64,000 nucleotides of DNA from Piper betle (lineage: Eukaryota > Streptophyta > Magnoliopsida > Piperales > Piperaceae). Shown piece by piece: positions 23,995 to 38,765 of this stretch. The stretch is from NCBI GenBank assembly GCA_033002965.1, contig JAURVB010012699.1:54307-118306 (forward strand). The letters run 5' to 3'. The notes under the pieces were generated by a model. The model saw nothing but the letters and a program-made list of their open reading frames with translations. It was not told the DNA's origin and did no database searches. The position numbers and the translations under genes were made by a program. How positions within the stretch are numbered: position 1 is the first letter of the stretch; the number at the start of each line of letters is the position of its first letter.

Positions 23995-26304
23995 CTACAA
24001 AGGCGACGCAGGCGGCCGAGGATAAGACTTCTTGGCACCAGAGCTGGTTTCATCCAAACTTCCTCTCCGGGAACGCAACGCATTATACGGAGCCTTGCGA
24101 AATCTAGCAGTTGGCACAGCAGGACTTCTAGCAGTGCATCTAGTGTCTTGAAGTTGTTCCAGAGCAGTGACCACTTCGTCCATGTTAGGCCTAATCCTGG
24201 CATCCATTGACAGACATCGGAGACCAAGCAATGCCACCTTCTGAGCTCCACTCAGAGAGTACTCGCCTTCGAGACGAGAGTCTAGGACTCGGAAAATCTT
24301 GCGTTTGTGAGATAAGTATGGCCTTGCCCACTCCACAAGATTATGCTCCCCAGAGGACCGGTTCTTATCCACTGCTCGCCTACCCGAAAGCATTTCCAGT
24401 AGAACAACTCCGAAGCTATACACATCACTCTTCACCGTCAAGTGACCTTGAATCCAAGGAGCAGATGGTTAACTACACATTCTGAAGGAAAGAAAAGCAG
24501 TGATAAACATTTCTGGGTATAACTAGTTGTCAAAACAGGTAAGCGTGCTATGTTACCATTCTCTTCGATGTTATTTCCGAGGAATGAGTATGACAATAAT
24601 TTAGTATGCTTCAACATTTGGAATTTTCTGCATTCAATTCTTAAATCATGTTCATAAATCTAAACAGAATGCATCAAACATGAAGAAAATCACCTGTAGC
24701 TATATACTCGGGAGCAGCATATCCATATGTTCCCATTATTCTAGTTGATACATGACTTTTATCACCTGTTGGACCATCTTTAGCTACACCAAAGTCCGAA
24801 AGCTTTGCATTGTATTCCTGTGTCATTTATCAGATACTATTATTGCCAGCAGCAAAGTGGCTAGCATTGGTTAACAAAAAAATTCGCAAATAATGCAATG
24901 GTGGGAAAGCTACACAAAGAAGAGTATGGTAAAATATTTGTACCAAGTCCAAAAGTATATTTGACGTCTTAAAGTCCCGATAAATAACTTTTGCCTTAGC
25001 ACTGTGGAGAAAGGCTAGGCCCTTGGCTGCGCCAAGTGCAATTTTCATCCGAAGGCTCCAAGAAAGTGGTTGGAAATGAGAACCCCCTGTTCGTTAATGG
25101 AAAAAGTACCAACAAAAATGTCATTTGACAAAAATATAAAAATTAAGGCAAAGCAAGATACAAAGGCCGAAAATACTTTGGCCTTACTTCGAAAGAGATG
25201 ATTCTCCAAGCATCCTCGTGGCATAAACTCGTAAACGAGAAGGCGTTGCTCATCCTCCAAGCAATAGCCGATCAATTTTACAAGATTTGGATGATGCAGT
25301 TGTCCTAGATAGACCACTTCTGTCTGAGCATCCAAGTGCATGAGATAAGTCCACTTACATCTAATGTAACCATACAGCCAAATGATACAGTATCTTCATA
25401 AAAGAAGCATTTTGATTCCCACAGTCATCAAACTCTAAAGAGCTAAAGAAGCATCCCTCCAAAATGCATTAAAAGCTGCAATTTCGTTTTCTATGGCAAC
25501 ATTAACGCGTGTATCAAACTGGAAGGAAACAAACTCAAAACAAATGTTGATTCATCTTCACAACCATCAAACCCTGAAGCAGTTTCACTGCCAATGCATT
25601 CGAATCGGTGATTTCGTGTTCTACAGCAATAAAGCACATCAAACTAGATGCAAACAAACCGAAAACCAGTTTTAACTCATCCTCACAATCAACACACACT
25701 GCAGTTCCACTGCCAATGCATTAGAAATTTAGAATCTACAACTTCATCTTCTATTGCATTCCTAACTAACGCCAAACAAATTGAAACAGGTGTTGACGCA
25801 TATGCAATGCATAAAGAGCGAAATTCTAAGAGGTGTTTCTTACCAGCCATTCTCGGTGGCCCTGGTATCCATCTTGGTTGAGCCGCTTCACAGCAATGAC
25901 CATACCGGCCCCAGGCTTCGCTGCACTTAACGAGTTTTCGTCGATCCATCCCTTGAAAACAGAACCAAATCCCCCTCCCCAAGAACACTATCCGGGCGAA
26001 AATTCCTGGTTGCACTTTTCAGCTCCCCAAAGCTAAAACTTTTGAGATTGGAGGACTGCAATATGTCATCCTCACTCCTTGCTGTTGGTGGCACAGACAA
26101 CTTCCCACTAAAACTAAAACTGCCATTGACACGATTTGTGTTCAACCCTGCGCGTTCCAAACAAAAAAAGGGAGAAAAACCACAACCATATATGATAAAT
26201 ATACATCCAGGACCAATAAAACAATTCATTAACCGAGTTGACAAACCAGAGGAGGTGTGAAAGGGGCTGTCGGCCCTGACTCTTGCACTCCAACAAGTGC
26301 CCAT
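23995..26304 (-). CDS. PBL/RLCK-VII receptor-like cytoplasmic kinase, 1-base frameshift
   Basis: Six exons on the minus strand: 26304-26247, 26147-25844, 25323-25188, 25086-24944, 24817-24694 and 24446-23995. MGTCWSA at the N-terminus offers Gly2 for myristoylation and Cys4 for palmitoylation, so plasma-membrane anchoring is expected. Kinase features are [17 protein letters not shown] (glycine loop), VIAVKRL (ATP lysine), [14 protein letters not shown] (catalytic loop), [16 protein letters not shown], and the family tail YPRPPASPL. The closest known relatives are Arabidopsis PBL10/APK1B-type kinases, which relay immune or growth receptor signals. One G is missing in the GGGGAGGGGGAT run of the glycine loop (25971-25979): the frame breaks there, yet restoring one base gives 1218 nt and 405 residues with every junction in phase. 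It is either an assembly indel or a very recent null allele. Confidence 0.92.
25463..25810. repeat. Imperfect ~120-135-bp tandem repeat in a PBL intron
   Basis: Three diverged copies (about 25463-25597, 25598-25716, 25717-25810) share words such as CACTGCCAATGCATT, TTCATCTTC/CTCATCCTCACAA and ACAAA-rich segments. They lie wholly within the intron 25843-25324. Confidence 0.6.
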
Positions 26305-27056
26305 CTATGAGCACAACAGACTAGCTGGCAAGCTCCTCTTCCTAGGCAAACACCTTGTTCACCACTAGAAACCACCTGAACTGGGTGCATGGTGTTGGAA
26401 GTAAGAGCAGGTCGACGTCAAAAAAACAGAGATGGAAAGATCCGTGACCCAAAAAGGAACACTCCCACTTTTGGTCCGTAAAGCAAGTTGTCTTTACAGA
26501 ACTCCAACGAAACTCATCCGGGCAGTGCCCAAAAGAAGGGAAAAAGGAGGAGAAGGTGCAAGACGGCCAGCTCTTAGCAGGGAAAAGGTTTGAGCGAGAT
26601 GAGGATGGTGGAGAGGAGGTGAGGTGTTAGATTAGCTGGGGAGGTACTTACGACGGATTCAATATTGGCAGTAGGAAATAGCAAAAAGAAACGGCTTTTT
26701 GCAGAGGTGGTGAGTGTTGGCTACGTCGTTGCTTGGTAGATGGATACATTGTTTTATGTAATCTAATACGTTTCCTGATGATGGTCGATACAATTAGCTG
26801 GGGAGGTACATACGTTTCATAGTAATTATCTTTTTCTTATTTCATGAACTTTTCTTATTTCATAGCTGGGGGACGGGGAGGGCGGCGCGGTGGGGGGCAG
26901 CGGTGCGGTGGGGCTTGGCTGTCGTGGGCGAGAGGAGCGGGTCGGGCAGGTCGGGCGGGTAAGGTGAGTGAGCAGACAAGTTGGGAAAATAAACAAGATC
27001 TGTTAGATTTTGATCTAGTGGTTCTTGTTGGTGCAGTGCCATGGACTTTTTGTGTA
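26305..27056. other. PBL promoter/leader and a short GC-rich island
   Basis: Upstream of the kinase ATG (minus strand). The first 400 bases are the expected leader and promoter. A G-rich island at about 26868-26965 resembles the GC arms of the adjacent transposable element and may be a fragment of it. No other gene is seen. Confidence 0.45.
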
Positions 27057-27411
27057 TGTATATATATAGGAATATTACTATGCACTGCCAAATAAGGCAG
27101 TGCATAGGCAGCGTTAAGAATGGTGGCCGTTGGATCGAAATCCAACGGCCGCTATTCTTTCCATCAATTTCCCTCCCCACTGCCCCACGCCGCCGTCGTC
27201 GCCGCCGCCCTACCCGCCACCGCTGCCCCGTCCGCCACCGCACCCCCGCCCCGTCCGCCATCGCATACCCCTGCCCGCAGCCTTCCCCCTTGCCCTGTTT
27301 CCCCTGTCCCTTCCGCCGCCTCGCCCCGGCCCGCCCCCTGCCCGCAGCCCTCCCCCCACCTGCCCTGTTTCCCCTGCCCCTCTGCCGCCTCGCCCCCTGC
27401 CTGGTTCCCCG

Positions 27412-30244
27412 TGTAAAACCCGTGACTCGAGTCAGAGTTTTACGGGAGTGAACCAGTCGGTTCAACCGTTGGTTCGAGTCGAGTCAGCTTCATGTATCGC
27501 GAGTTGAGTTGAGGCCAGCTGTGAGTTATGAGCGATGATGGTCATGTATGCTCAAGTGTACGATGATAACGCATAAAAGATGATGAAAAAATGGGTTATC
27601 AAATATATGGAAGTATACAGTATTGATTGTTACTTTTATTTTATCGCAGAATAGTTTTAGGCCGAATAACGCATTAGGACGCGTTGGATTATATTCGGGT
27701 GGGTTATTAGTTATAGAGAATGCCATTTGGATGTTGTTGTATTTATTTTATTTTATGGAATTTTTTTATATTTTTCTAGATTTTTTTTAGAATTTATTAC
27801 GAACTAGTTATTATTTTCACTCGAGTAGGAATCGAGTCAATACTTATTTACAAAACTGCCATTGAGGGTATTTTTCTCCCTCCCGACCCTTCTTCACCCA
27901 AACCCTCGCCGCCCCTCGTGCTTGTCGCCACCGCTGCCGCCGACGTCGCACAGCCGCCGATCAATGCCACCCTGCCCCGCCGTGCAGTTGTCGTGCCGCC
28001 CCGACCGACCCCGGCCACCGATCGCCTGCCGGCGCGCCGCCGTCGCCACTCCAAGCCTGATTCAGCCGTTGCCCAGGCCGCGCCGCCCCCGCTGTGACCC
28101 CGACGACCACCCTCTCGCCGTCGCCAACATTTCCCCCACCATCCCGACCACCGTCAAGGCCGGCTGCAGCCTCGATCAAAGCATGCCGCCACCGCCGCCC
28201 ATTTTCGACGCCGCCGTCGACGGCCATCGCCGCCTCGGCTACCTTGTTTGACACCACCATCGGACCAAGCTCGTCGAGCTGGTGCCGATAGACCCCCTGA
28301 TTGCTCCGTCCCGAGTCATTGCCGGAAAACCCTGGAATCCGACGGAAAACCGCCGACACTCGCTGGAAAACCGCCGGAAAATTGGATTCGTGGGAAATTT
28401 GCCGGATCATCCGCTGAACGCACCTGGTCCAATCTGATTGGACTTCGGATGCCGCTAGGTGCCGAATTTGAGTTTCGAGCCACGAAACGGAAACCCTAGC
28501 CGTCGCCGATTTTCGACGACGCGAGGTATAATTTATTTTAATTTAATTATTTGAAAGTATTGATTATTAGAATTGCATGCTAGGATTGGTGAATTGTATG
28601 TTATAATAATATATATAAATGTAGATTTGATTAATGATAAAATGTGAAATTTGCTTTATTGAGTGGTGTTAAAAATGGAGGCTAATAAACTAATTAGGGT
28701 AACTAAGTAATGATCATGATCTAATGCAAACTAGCCTAAGTAGACTTGCTAGAATTGATATAGGTTGATGTGTGTTGATTGATGCGTGATTGTATTGAGT
28801 GTGTGTGCATGCTATAGGATGTGTGATTCATCATGCTAGCGTTAGTTTTTAGCTTGATTGTGTAGGTACGGTATAGGAGCTCGCCGCCTAGGCGCGTGGA
28901 CCTGTTTGGAGCTTCTACCAGGTCCGTTTAGGACTCGTTCTCTGTTTTACGCTACTTTATTGTATATTTGATTTATCATGTGCAGGACGAGTTAAGTGGC
29001 GTTTTATCGGATCCCACTTAACTCGGGCCATTTAGCCAACAGTTTTATTTTAGATTAATAACCCTCGAGGATGAGATCCCTCGAGTTTGTTTTCGAACTT
29101 CAGATCCAGCTCACGATGCCTTCGGGCCTATTGTATAAATCCCAACCCAGGCCTATATATGTATAGTTTTCGTGTTTTCGGTGAGAGATGGGATGAGGGG
29201 TACTTGCGGCCACGTCTTCAGATAGGGCGTGGGCTCGGAAGAGCGGGCTCTGGAGCTGGGGAGAACCCACTTTATTCCCGAAGGATCCGGACAACTCCAC
29301 CTTTAAGTTCCTCAAACCCGGAGAAGTGTGGAGGTTTACGGGTACTGCAATGCAGCGCATGTCTAGACTTGTGGTTCAAAGAATACTGAAGGCGACTGCC
29401 TGAGAGTGCTCGGCCTTTGTGCTCAAGGCCAGGAGTAATATGGAAGGTGCATAGGGCGGTAAGGAATGAAATTTGATGCGAGAAGCGATAGAGAAATGGC
29501 CAAGGTATGAGAATGAGAAAGAAAGGGGGATGCTGTCGACCCGAGGGCGACGGCCCGATGACGATGGCTCCCATGTTTGCCCTGATGAGAGTGCTTGAGG
29601 AAGTATATGGTTTTGATTCAACAGGAGAGTTTGCTCTCCTGTGCCAGATTGATATTAGTTATTTTTCGGGCCGGTAACACTCGTTACTGACGATTTTTCT
29701 ATATATATGTAGGTGAGGAATGCGAGCGATGAAAGCTGTTGGGACTGCGGAGGAGCAGCACGGAACCGCGCACACATGTACCTGCCGCGTGTAACGTATG
29801 TATAATGATGGTGTGTTATTGTTATGTAAATGATAATTTTGATGTGTTTGCGTGAATGAATTACTTGTTATGAAACGAACTGATAAATATGACTGAGTAG
29901 GGAGCCTTGGAGTTCAGACTCGGCTCGGGTAAAAACGAATGAGATAATGATTTAATGTCATGATAGATTGTTATGTGTTATCGTGTTTTCATAAGATAGC
30001 ATATATTTTCTTTCGGTTTTTCATTTGTTGTTTTGTCTTATTTTACTTGTACATCATAGCATGCATGTAGGACTCCGTTAGAACCCAATCGTTCTCATTC
30101 ATGCATTTCATATTTGCATCTCCATCTTGAGACGCCGAGAGTAGATCCGGGTCGGCTTAACCGAATCTAGTAGATTAACGAACAGTTCGGTCGCCGGTGA
30201 CATTTCCGGGTCGGTTCATGGGTGAGCCGAAACGGGGTGTTACA
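27412..30244. mobile_element. Solo-LTR-like insertion, copy 1 (2833 bp)
   Basis: Begins TGTAAAACCCGTG and ends GGGGTGTTACA, giving inverted TGTAANACCC termini with the TG...CA ends of LTRs. It is flanked by a perfect CCCCG duplication (27407-27411; 30245-30249). The interior has an AT-rich/CTCGAG module (about 27720-27870), a C-rich region (27870-28530), an AT-rich stretch, and a region around 28870-29100 with CGCCTAGGCG. No PBS, PPT, gag or pol is present, so it fits a solo LTR left by recombination, or a very large terminal-repeat-only derivative. The second copy, inverted, lies at 59125-61977. Confidence 0.85.
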
Positions 30245-30483
30245 CCCCGCCCCCCGTCGCTTGTTTCGCCCCACCCCCGCCGCGGCCCCGCCCGCCCCTG
30301 CCCTGTTTTCGCCACCCTCCCCGGCCGCCCTTTTCGCCCCCACCCCTGCCGCCGCCCTGCCCAGCGACCAAGCTCCTCCCCGCCGTCTGCTGCCCTGGCC
30401 ACCTCCACGCTGGCATCACCTGCTTCACTGCCGGTGGTCGTGCGACGAAACACACGGGAAAGATGGAGCGATGGCATTTTGTA

Positions 30484-31830
30484 ATAAAAATTTGACTCGC
30501 TCCTAACTCGAGTCAAATTTACGAAATAAATTTTAAAAATAAAATATAATAAAATAAAAACTTGACTTGCTCCTGACTCAAGTCAATTTTAAGAAATAAA
30601 AATTTAAAATAAAATAACATAAAATAAAAATTTGATTTGCTCCCCGCTGATGCCGCTGCTTGTCGAACACCTCCCTTCCACCACCCACACCCTCCCCCTG
30701 TCCCCCACCGGCCCCGGCCCCGCCCCCTGACCCCCTCCAGCCGCCCCCTGCCCCGTGCCGTCTCCCCTGCCCCCTCGCATCGTCTCCCTGATCTCGACTA
30801 AAGTCAAATTAAAAAATATTATTTTATATATTTAATTTATTTCACAATAATTTTTAATTTTTTTAAAAAATACAAAACTATAAAATAAAATATTATAAAA
30901 TAAAAACTTGACTCGATCCCGATTTCGACTGGAGTCAAATTAATATTATTGAATAAATTTTTTTAAAAATAATTTCATTATAAAAACTTAAATCGAGTCG
31001 GGATCAAGTCAAAAATATGAAATAAATTTAAAAAATATAAAATAATTTTGTAATAAAAACCTAACTCAATCGTATGCGGGACCGAGTCAAGTTTTTATTA
31101 CAAAATAACTTTATTACCGATTAACTTTTTATTACAAAATAAATTTTAAAAAAATAAAATAATTCAGTAATTAATTATTTTAACTTGAGTCTGATTAAGT
31201 AAAATTTTTATTACCAAAATACCTCTCTTGTTTCTTCCTCATTTGTTTTGGCGCGCCATCCCCATGCCGGCAACCTTGCCGCCGGCAGCCCGCTGGCCAA
31301 CAATGTCGCCGCCTCGTGGCTGGATAGGCCTGCTGGGAAATGTGCGGCGCTGGTCTCGTGTGGGACGAAATAAAGTTTTTATTACAAAATTATTTTATTT
31401 TTTTTAATTTATTTCATAATATTGGCTCGATCTCGTGCAAGATCGAATGAAGTATTTATTATAAATTTTTTTATTTTTTAAATTTATTTCGTAATATTAA
31501 CTCGAGTCCGGGACTGAGTAGGGAAAGAGTCAAGTTCTTATTTTATGTTATTTTATTTTTAAAATTTATTTCATAAAATTGACTCTAGTCGGGAGCGAGT
31601 CAAGTTTTATTTTATTATATTTTATTTTTAAAATTTATTTCATAATTTTGACTCGAGTCGGGAGCAAATCATGTTTTTATTTTATATTATTTTATTTTAA
31701 AAATTTATTTCATAAAATTGACTTGAGTTAAGAGCGGGTCAAGTTTTTATTTTATTATATTTTATTTTTAAAATTTATTTTGTAAATTTGACTCGAGTCG
31801 GGAGCGAGTCAAATTTTTATTACGAAATTG
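30484..31830. repeat. Hairpin-unit array of compound element 1
   Basis: Roughly ten diverged units of about 60-90 bp. Each has an AT-rich part (TTTTTATTACAAAAT, AAATTTTTAAAAATAAAATA) and a CTTGACTCG...CGAGTCAAG palindrome. GC-rich inserts lie at 30640-30790 and 31241-31371; the second is conserved in compound element 3. Confidence 0.75.
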
Positions 31831-32450
31831 CCATTGCTCCTTCCTTCCCCGTGTGTTTTGTTGCGCCACTGCCGGCGGTGATGCAGGTGACACCGGCGTG
31901 GAGGTGGCCAGGGCAACAGACAACAGGGAGGAACTCGGTCGACGAGCGGGGCGGCGGCGGCAGGGGTGGGGGCGAAACGGGTGCCCGGGGGGCGTGGCAG
32001 AAACAGGGCAGGGGCGAAACAGGCGGCGGGGGGCAGAGCCACGGCGGGGTTGGGGAACACAGGGTAGGTGGGGGGAAGGGCTGTGGGCAAGGGGCGAGGC
32101 GGCGGAAGGGGTGGCGGCGGAGGGGGCAGGGGGAAAACAGAGCAGGTGGGGGAGGGCTGCGGGCGGGGTACGCGACGGCGGACGGGGCGGGGGAAACATG
32201 GCAGGTGGGGGAGGGCTGCGGGCGGGGGTCACGGCGGCGGACGGGGAGGCGGCGGCGGTTGCGGGGGCTGCGGGACGGCTGCGGGCGGGGGCGGATGGGG
32301 CGGCGGTGGCGGCGAGGCGGCAAGGGGTAGTGAGGGAGGGAAAATCCATAGAAGATTGGTGGCCGTTGGATTTTGATCCAACGGCCACCAAAGATTGGGT
32401 TGCATGTGCGCTACCAAACATGGCAGCACACACTAGACGTCTATATACGT

Positions 32451-32453
<3 letters not shown>

Positions 32454-32500
<47 letters not shown>
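32454..32500. repeat. (TA)n then (CA)n microsatellite
   Basis: About 19 TA repeats followed by a short CA run, immediately outside the right terminus of compound element 1. Confidence 0.9.
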
Positions 32501-33720
32501 TAACAAAATATAACATAATAAATTATGGAAGTTAGATTTTTATGTGGTTCCATAAACATCCACATTTATGAAATTCATTTGGCGATAAAATGTCTGTATC
32601 ATATTACACATAACTTATATATATATACCAAAATTTAGTCGATTATGATATATTTACCTCACCGCTAATAAGATCATATAAATATATATATATATAAAAG
32701 AAACTAATTTATATGCGAAACAGATAGAAGCATACATAATAAATTAATTTTTATATATTTGAGATAAAGATAGAAACACATAAAACAAACTAATTTATAT
32801 ATATCCGAGAGATATAAAAACACATATAAAAAACTTATATATATATATTTGAGAGTGATGAAAGCATACATAATAGATATATATCTAATAAAGATGAAAA
32901 TAATCTTTTTCTTAAACCCTTATTAATAACCAACAGGTGGGTGTGGACGTCTAATTGACTGTGTCCAAGGTATGCAACTAAATATAATTGAATAAATAAT
33001 AATTCAAATATAAACATTATTTCCTCTGATCGAATGACCATTCAAAATTTTATTTGTAATAATTAGTAATTATATAATATACATACTCAATATATATTTA
33101 AAAGTCATGTTACAAAATAATCACAAATTATTGTCATTGGTTTGTTACATTCGCATCGTTACAAATATATCAAATACTTATATCTCCAGGCCTCCAAATT
33201 AAATATATAATTTAATAACACTCATTATTTTTTCAAGGGTGGGTGTTAATTAGTAGAACGTCGAGCAAGGTATTATTTGTGTGTGTCCACTCAATCTTGG
33301 GCAAAATATTATTGTCAAAATTCAATCATTATATGAATTTATTTTCATATAATATTTATTATATTATTTAATTATTTTTTATTATAAATATTACATTTTT
33401 TTCATAAACAACTAATATCTCATTTATATAATCATTATTTTTTTATTTTTCTTAGTTTTTCTTTTTAAAAAATTTTAAAAAATAAATAAATATTATATTA
33501 AAATAAAAAAATTCAAAAATTAAGATTAATGTACTTTAAATTTAATAATCATTAATAATAAATTGATAATAATTTTTAAAAATATCATTTATATCATTGA
33601 TTTCTAATTTTTGTTTGGCTGTTAGTCATGGGCAGAGATGTTCATATTTAATTTAATTTAATTTTACTTAAGTAAAGATGTGTAGGATAAATTCGATCAG
33701 GCACACTTTCCAGACACGGT
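32501..33720. other. AT-rich intergenic region
   Basis: Very AT-rich, with many TATATATA words and short diverged local repeats (AACTAATTTATATAT, about 32640-32880). No gene is seen. Confidence 0.5.
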
Positions 33721-34548
33721 CGGACACGATCGTCTTACGCCCTCTTCGTGTTTATTAGCCGCCGACGACGCCAACACCTCCGATCGTCTATCCAATCGCC
33801 CAGAAGATTCAATTCGGTTTGGTCTCCAATCGCGTACGAATCATCTTTCCGATCATCGATCTTTCCTTTTGTTTTTGTTTTTGTTTTTTACTTTTATTTT
33901 GGCGATCGATCATCCCTTGGGGATTTTCCAGTGATTGGTTGGTTTCGCCGGCGACCAATCTTCTTCATTATTTTACGTTCTTGTGTAATTTCGTATGGCA
34001 GTGTGGGTTTAATTCTTGGAATTCGATTTTTTTAATTTTTGTTTCAGTTGCGAAATTGTTCAAAAATGTCAGCCTCCTTGTCTTTAGGGTTTCGTAGTGT
34101 CGTCGACTTTTTCCTTTGCGTATGAAAATATGCGTTGCGTATCGATGGAATAATGCTATAAAGATTCACTTTGGTTGATAGGAAAATTGTGGGCGGAAGA
34201 TAGGGTTTCGTGTTGTTCTTGACCTTTTCCCGTCCTATTTCTGAAGCATATCCATGAAAGCTTATATGTGCATCCTTTATCTTTGGAGTAAAATTTTATT
34301 TCCTTGGTTAATTTTTATTCATGCTTCGTACAATTTTGTCTGATTCCCGATTGTGCTTCATACCTATGCCTCATGGTGATCTTGTATTTTAGGGTTTTTC
34401 CCTTCTAAAATGTACTACTACTCTTTTCTTCGTCAAATTTTATTCCATTTATTTACTGGTTATTTCATAGCACAGTTTTAAATATATTTCACGTTTTTCT
34501 TTGTGTGGGTGGGTGTGCTTCATACACAGGTATTTGTATCAATATTAA

Positions 34549-36105
<1,557 letters not shown>

Positions 36106-38765
36106 ATAAAAGAGCTTGCATATTATATGAGTAATCTCTTTTTATCCTTGACTCAGTTTATGTTGGCATTTTATTCTGGTCATTTGTATGGCTTGGTTGC
36201 TTGTATGTACTTTATCTATCTCACTGTATGTGGTCATTTATGTCCATGGTTTATTTTAACTGCATGCAGCCATTATTTTACTCTTGCTAAATGTGCACAT
36301 TGAAATATGTTAATTTATGCCATGCATAGTGAATTTCTTTTTTTCCCATGCTTGCATGCCTGGTTTGTTGAACATTTTGTTATGAGGATCATTAGCCTCG
36401 TCTAGTTTATTTCAAGTAAAAGCAAACAAACAAATAAAAGGGGAAGAAAGTGTTCTGTTCAAGGATTTTTTTCTATAGTTGAAATTGGTCTTTTGGTTGC
36501 TGTATAATAAATATTTTAGGTCCATTTCACTTTTTGAACAAGTTCTGCCAATTTTGTTCCTAAAATAGTATTTGAGAAATTATGTGGACGAAAAAGTTTT
36601 TTTAATGTGTCCTGGAGCATCTGATGTTTATAGACTAATATTTCTTATTGATGGAAATTGAAACACTATATTAAATAATAACAAAAACTATGTCGTCTCC
36701 CTTTAACTAAGATGCTCTTGCGTCAATGGTGATCTTCACATTGTTAGTTTTAGTGAATTGATACTAGAACAAGAATGGTTATTGTCTCTAACTTTGTATG
36801 CTATAAAGTTGTGTTTAGCAATGATTTCTAGCAAATTCTTTCCTGAGAAGTCAGCGTTATGTTTGCTGACAAGTTACCATGTTTGGAGATTTTTAATATG
36901 GCTTTTTATAATATATTGCACTTATTGTACTATCTTAATATCTTGTTTGCCACATCATAATTGTATTCTAGCGGTTTAATAGTTTGTCATGCATTCTTAT
37001 ACATTACAAGCCGTTTGCTATTATCTTGTTGTATGTTTGAACCAACTTTTCTCCGTGGGTTTTTAATGATTTTCTCTTCTATGACCTGTCATTTCTAATA
37101 CTTTCTGACTGTAAGATATGAAACTGATTTATTGTGTTCATGAACAGGTTGTGGCAAGGTAGCTAGAGTGAGAGGATTAATAGAGTGTTGTTTCCTACTC
37201 TATCCAGGCTCGCTGTTTGATGCTTCTGGAGTGAAATGGACTCTCTGACTGTTGAAATTTCAGTTGCATCTGTTTGAGGGTACTGGAATTGTGTTGTATA
37301 ATGCATACTTCAAGTGACATTCAAGTTCTTATTGATAGCTTTCATGCTTGTCACGCTTTAAATTTATAAGTTGGGATTTATTTCTTCTTGTTCAAGTTGT
37401 TAATATCGCATTGTGAGTCTGGACTCTGATTTTAGAACTACTCTTGCGGGGGAAAATTTTTGAATGCATTGCAAGATTGTAGATTTGACTTTCACCAGGT
37501 CAAATAACAATATTTTTCCTTCTTGTCAAGGGTCGGCAGATAGTGTGAATCGGAAGTAATGTTTCATTAAGTATCAATTTATTGGGGATAGGTTATAGTC
37601 AATAAAATATTATCACTTGATGCGGCATTTTTTCTTGTTCGTTTTAGTTGCGTTTTTGTCTTTTTTGTTGGGTATTGCAAATGCTTGCTCGCAAGTTTTA
37701 TACGGGTAACGTGATCATGAGTACTGATTCATTGACTTGTGGGTTTATGTCTGTCAAGCGGGGGCGTCTGCAGGGATATCTATCCTCCGTTCTGGTTGAC
37801 CTTATTATCCTGTAGATATGAACAGGAAAATTGAGCTGCAGGCGCCCTACAAAAGTACAGTTTATTGATCATCTGTTATTTTTGAAATATGACATATATA
37901 CTCTATTCGAGTCATAGATAACTAGTAACTACGGGCGTCTTGCGTAAAAATAGGATTGTTCATAGATCGACTAGATAACTTTTGTTTTGAAAATTTGGAG
38001 GGCCACCCTAACTTTTGGCCACTGTGGAACTGCTAATTTTTCCTGCGAATATTTGCTGCGCAAGTGTTATAGAAAAATTTTTGTAATGCAATATCTTTAT
38101 TACAAATTAGAATGTCAATTAGGTTTCGAGCAATGGTTAAAGCTTGACTTGAAACGTCTGTTGAAACTATAGTTAACAGATAGTGTCCTGGCAGCATAAT
38201 AGATGAATATATGTAAGCGCACTGTATATGCTTTTGAGACGCTCAGTATGAACCGTAGAAGAAATGTACGCTTTTTTGGGGCGAAGTAGTTTCTTTATAT
38301 CATCAAATGAGATTAACTCTGCTGAAATAATCTAAGTTTAGGCTGTTATATTGTTATTTTTTAAGAAATATTTATGATTAATTTGTTTGTATTTTGTAAT
38401 CGGATTCTTCCAGCTAGCTATAAGGCTTATCACTGGCACATCCAACGCATCTAATACAGCTTTTCTTCTCAATAATAGCATTTTCTGCGTTGTTCTATTC
38501 TCTAGTTTTCAGCTAGAAGCTTATAAACTTGTTAAGTGGAGGAATGAGTGGTTTAAAGAGACGAGAAGTGGAGTCATACAATTTTCTGCACGGTAGTAGG
38601 CACATATGATCACATTGACAAGCCACAAGGTGATAACAAGGAGGATTCACAAAAGGCTACATGAAACCCTTCGTATTATGGCATGGCCACTTATTTTACA
38701 CACATATAAGCACTGGTTCAAGCGTCTGGTTATTTAGTAAAGGTGTAGATGTTTGCTCGGCTCCT
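36106..38765. other. CXIP4 3' region and intergenic DNA
   Basis: The sequence after the stop is T-rich and probably includes the CXIP4 3' UTR. A possible 3'-UTR acceptor occurs at about 37145 (TGAACAG). No other gene is recognised; the short frames at 36758, 37987 and 38387 have no known domains. Confidence 0.5.

Larger units (their letters stand above)
27068..32454. mobile_element. Compound TIR/hairpin-array element, copy 1
   Basis: Bounded by related inverted termini: AGGAATATTACTATGCACTG inward from 27068, and AGGGACGTATATAGACGTCT leading to a GTGTGCTGCC word inward from 32454. Just inside each end is the palindrome GGCCGTTGGAT/ATCCAACGGCC (27124-27154; 32360-32391). Then come a C-rich left arm (27155-27411 and 30245-30480), an AT-rich array with repeated ACTCGAGT palindromes (30484-31830) and a G-rich right arm (31840-32345). 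A solo-LTR-like unit (27412-30244) interrupts the left arm; without it and its duplication the element is about 2.55 kb. Flanks are (TA)n. There is no transposase; the long Pro/Ala/Arg frames are compositional. Confidence 0.75.

Noticed and set aside
31768..32503. Open frames of over 200 codons on both strands, rich in Pro/Ala/Arg or Gly/Arg
   Set aside because: They arise from GC-rich arm sequence plus the TA microsatellite of a transposable element; no protein similarity and not shared by the other copies.
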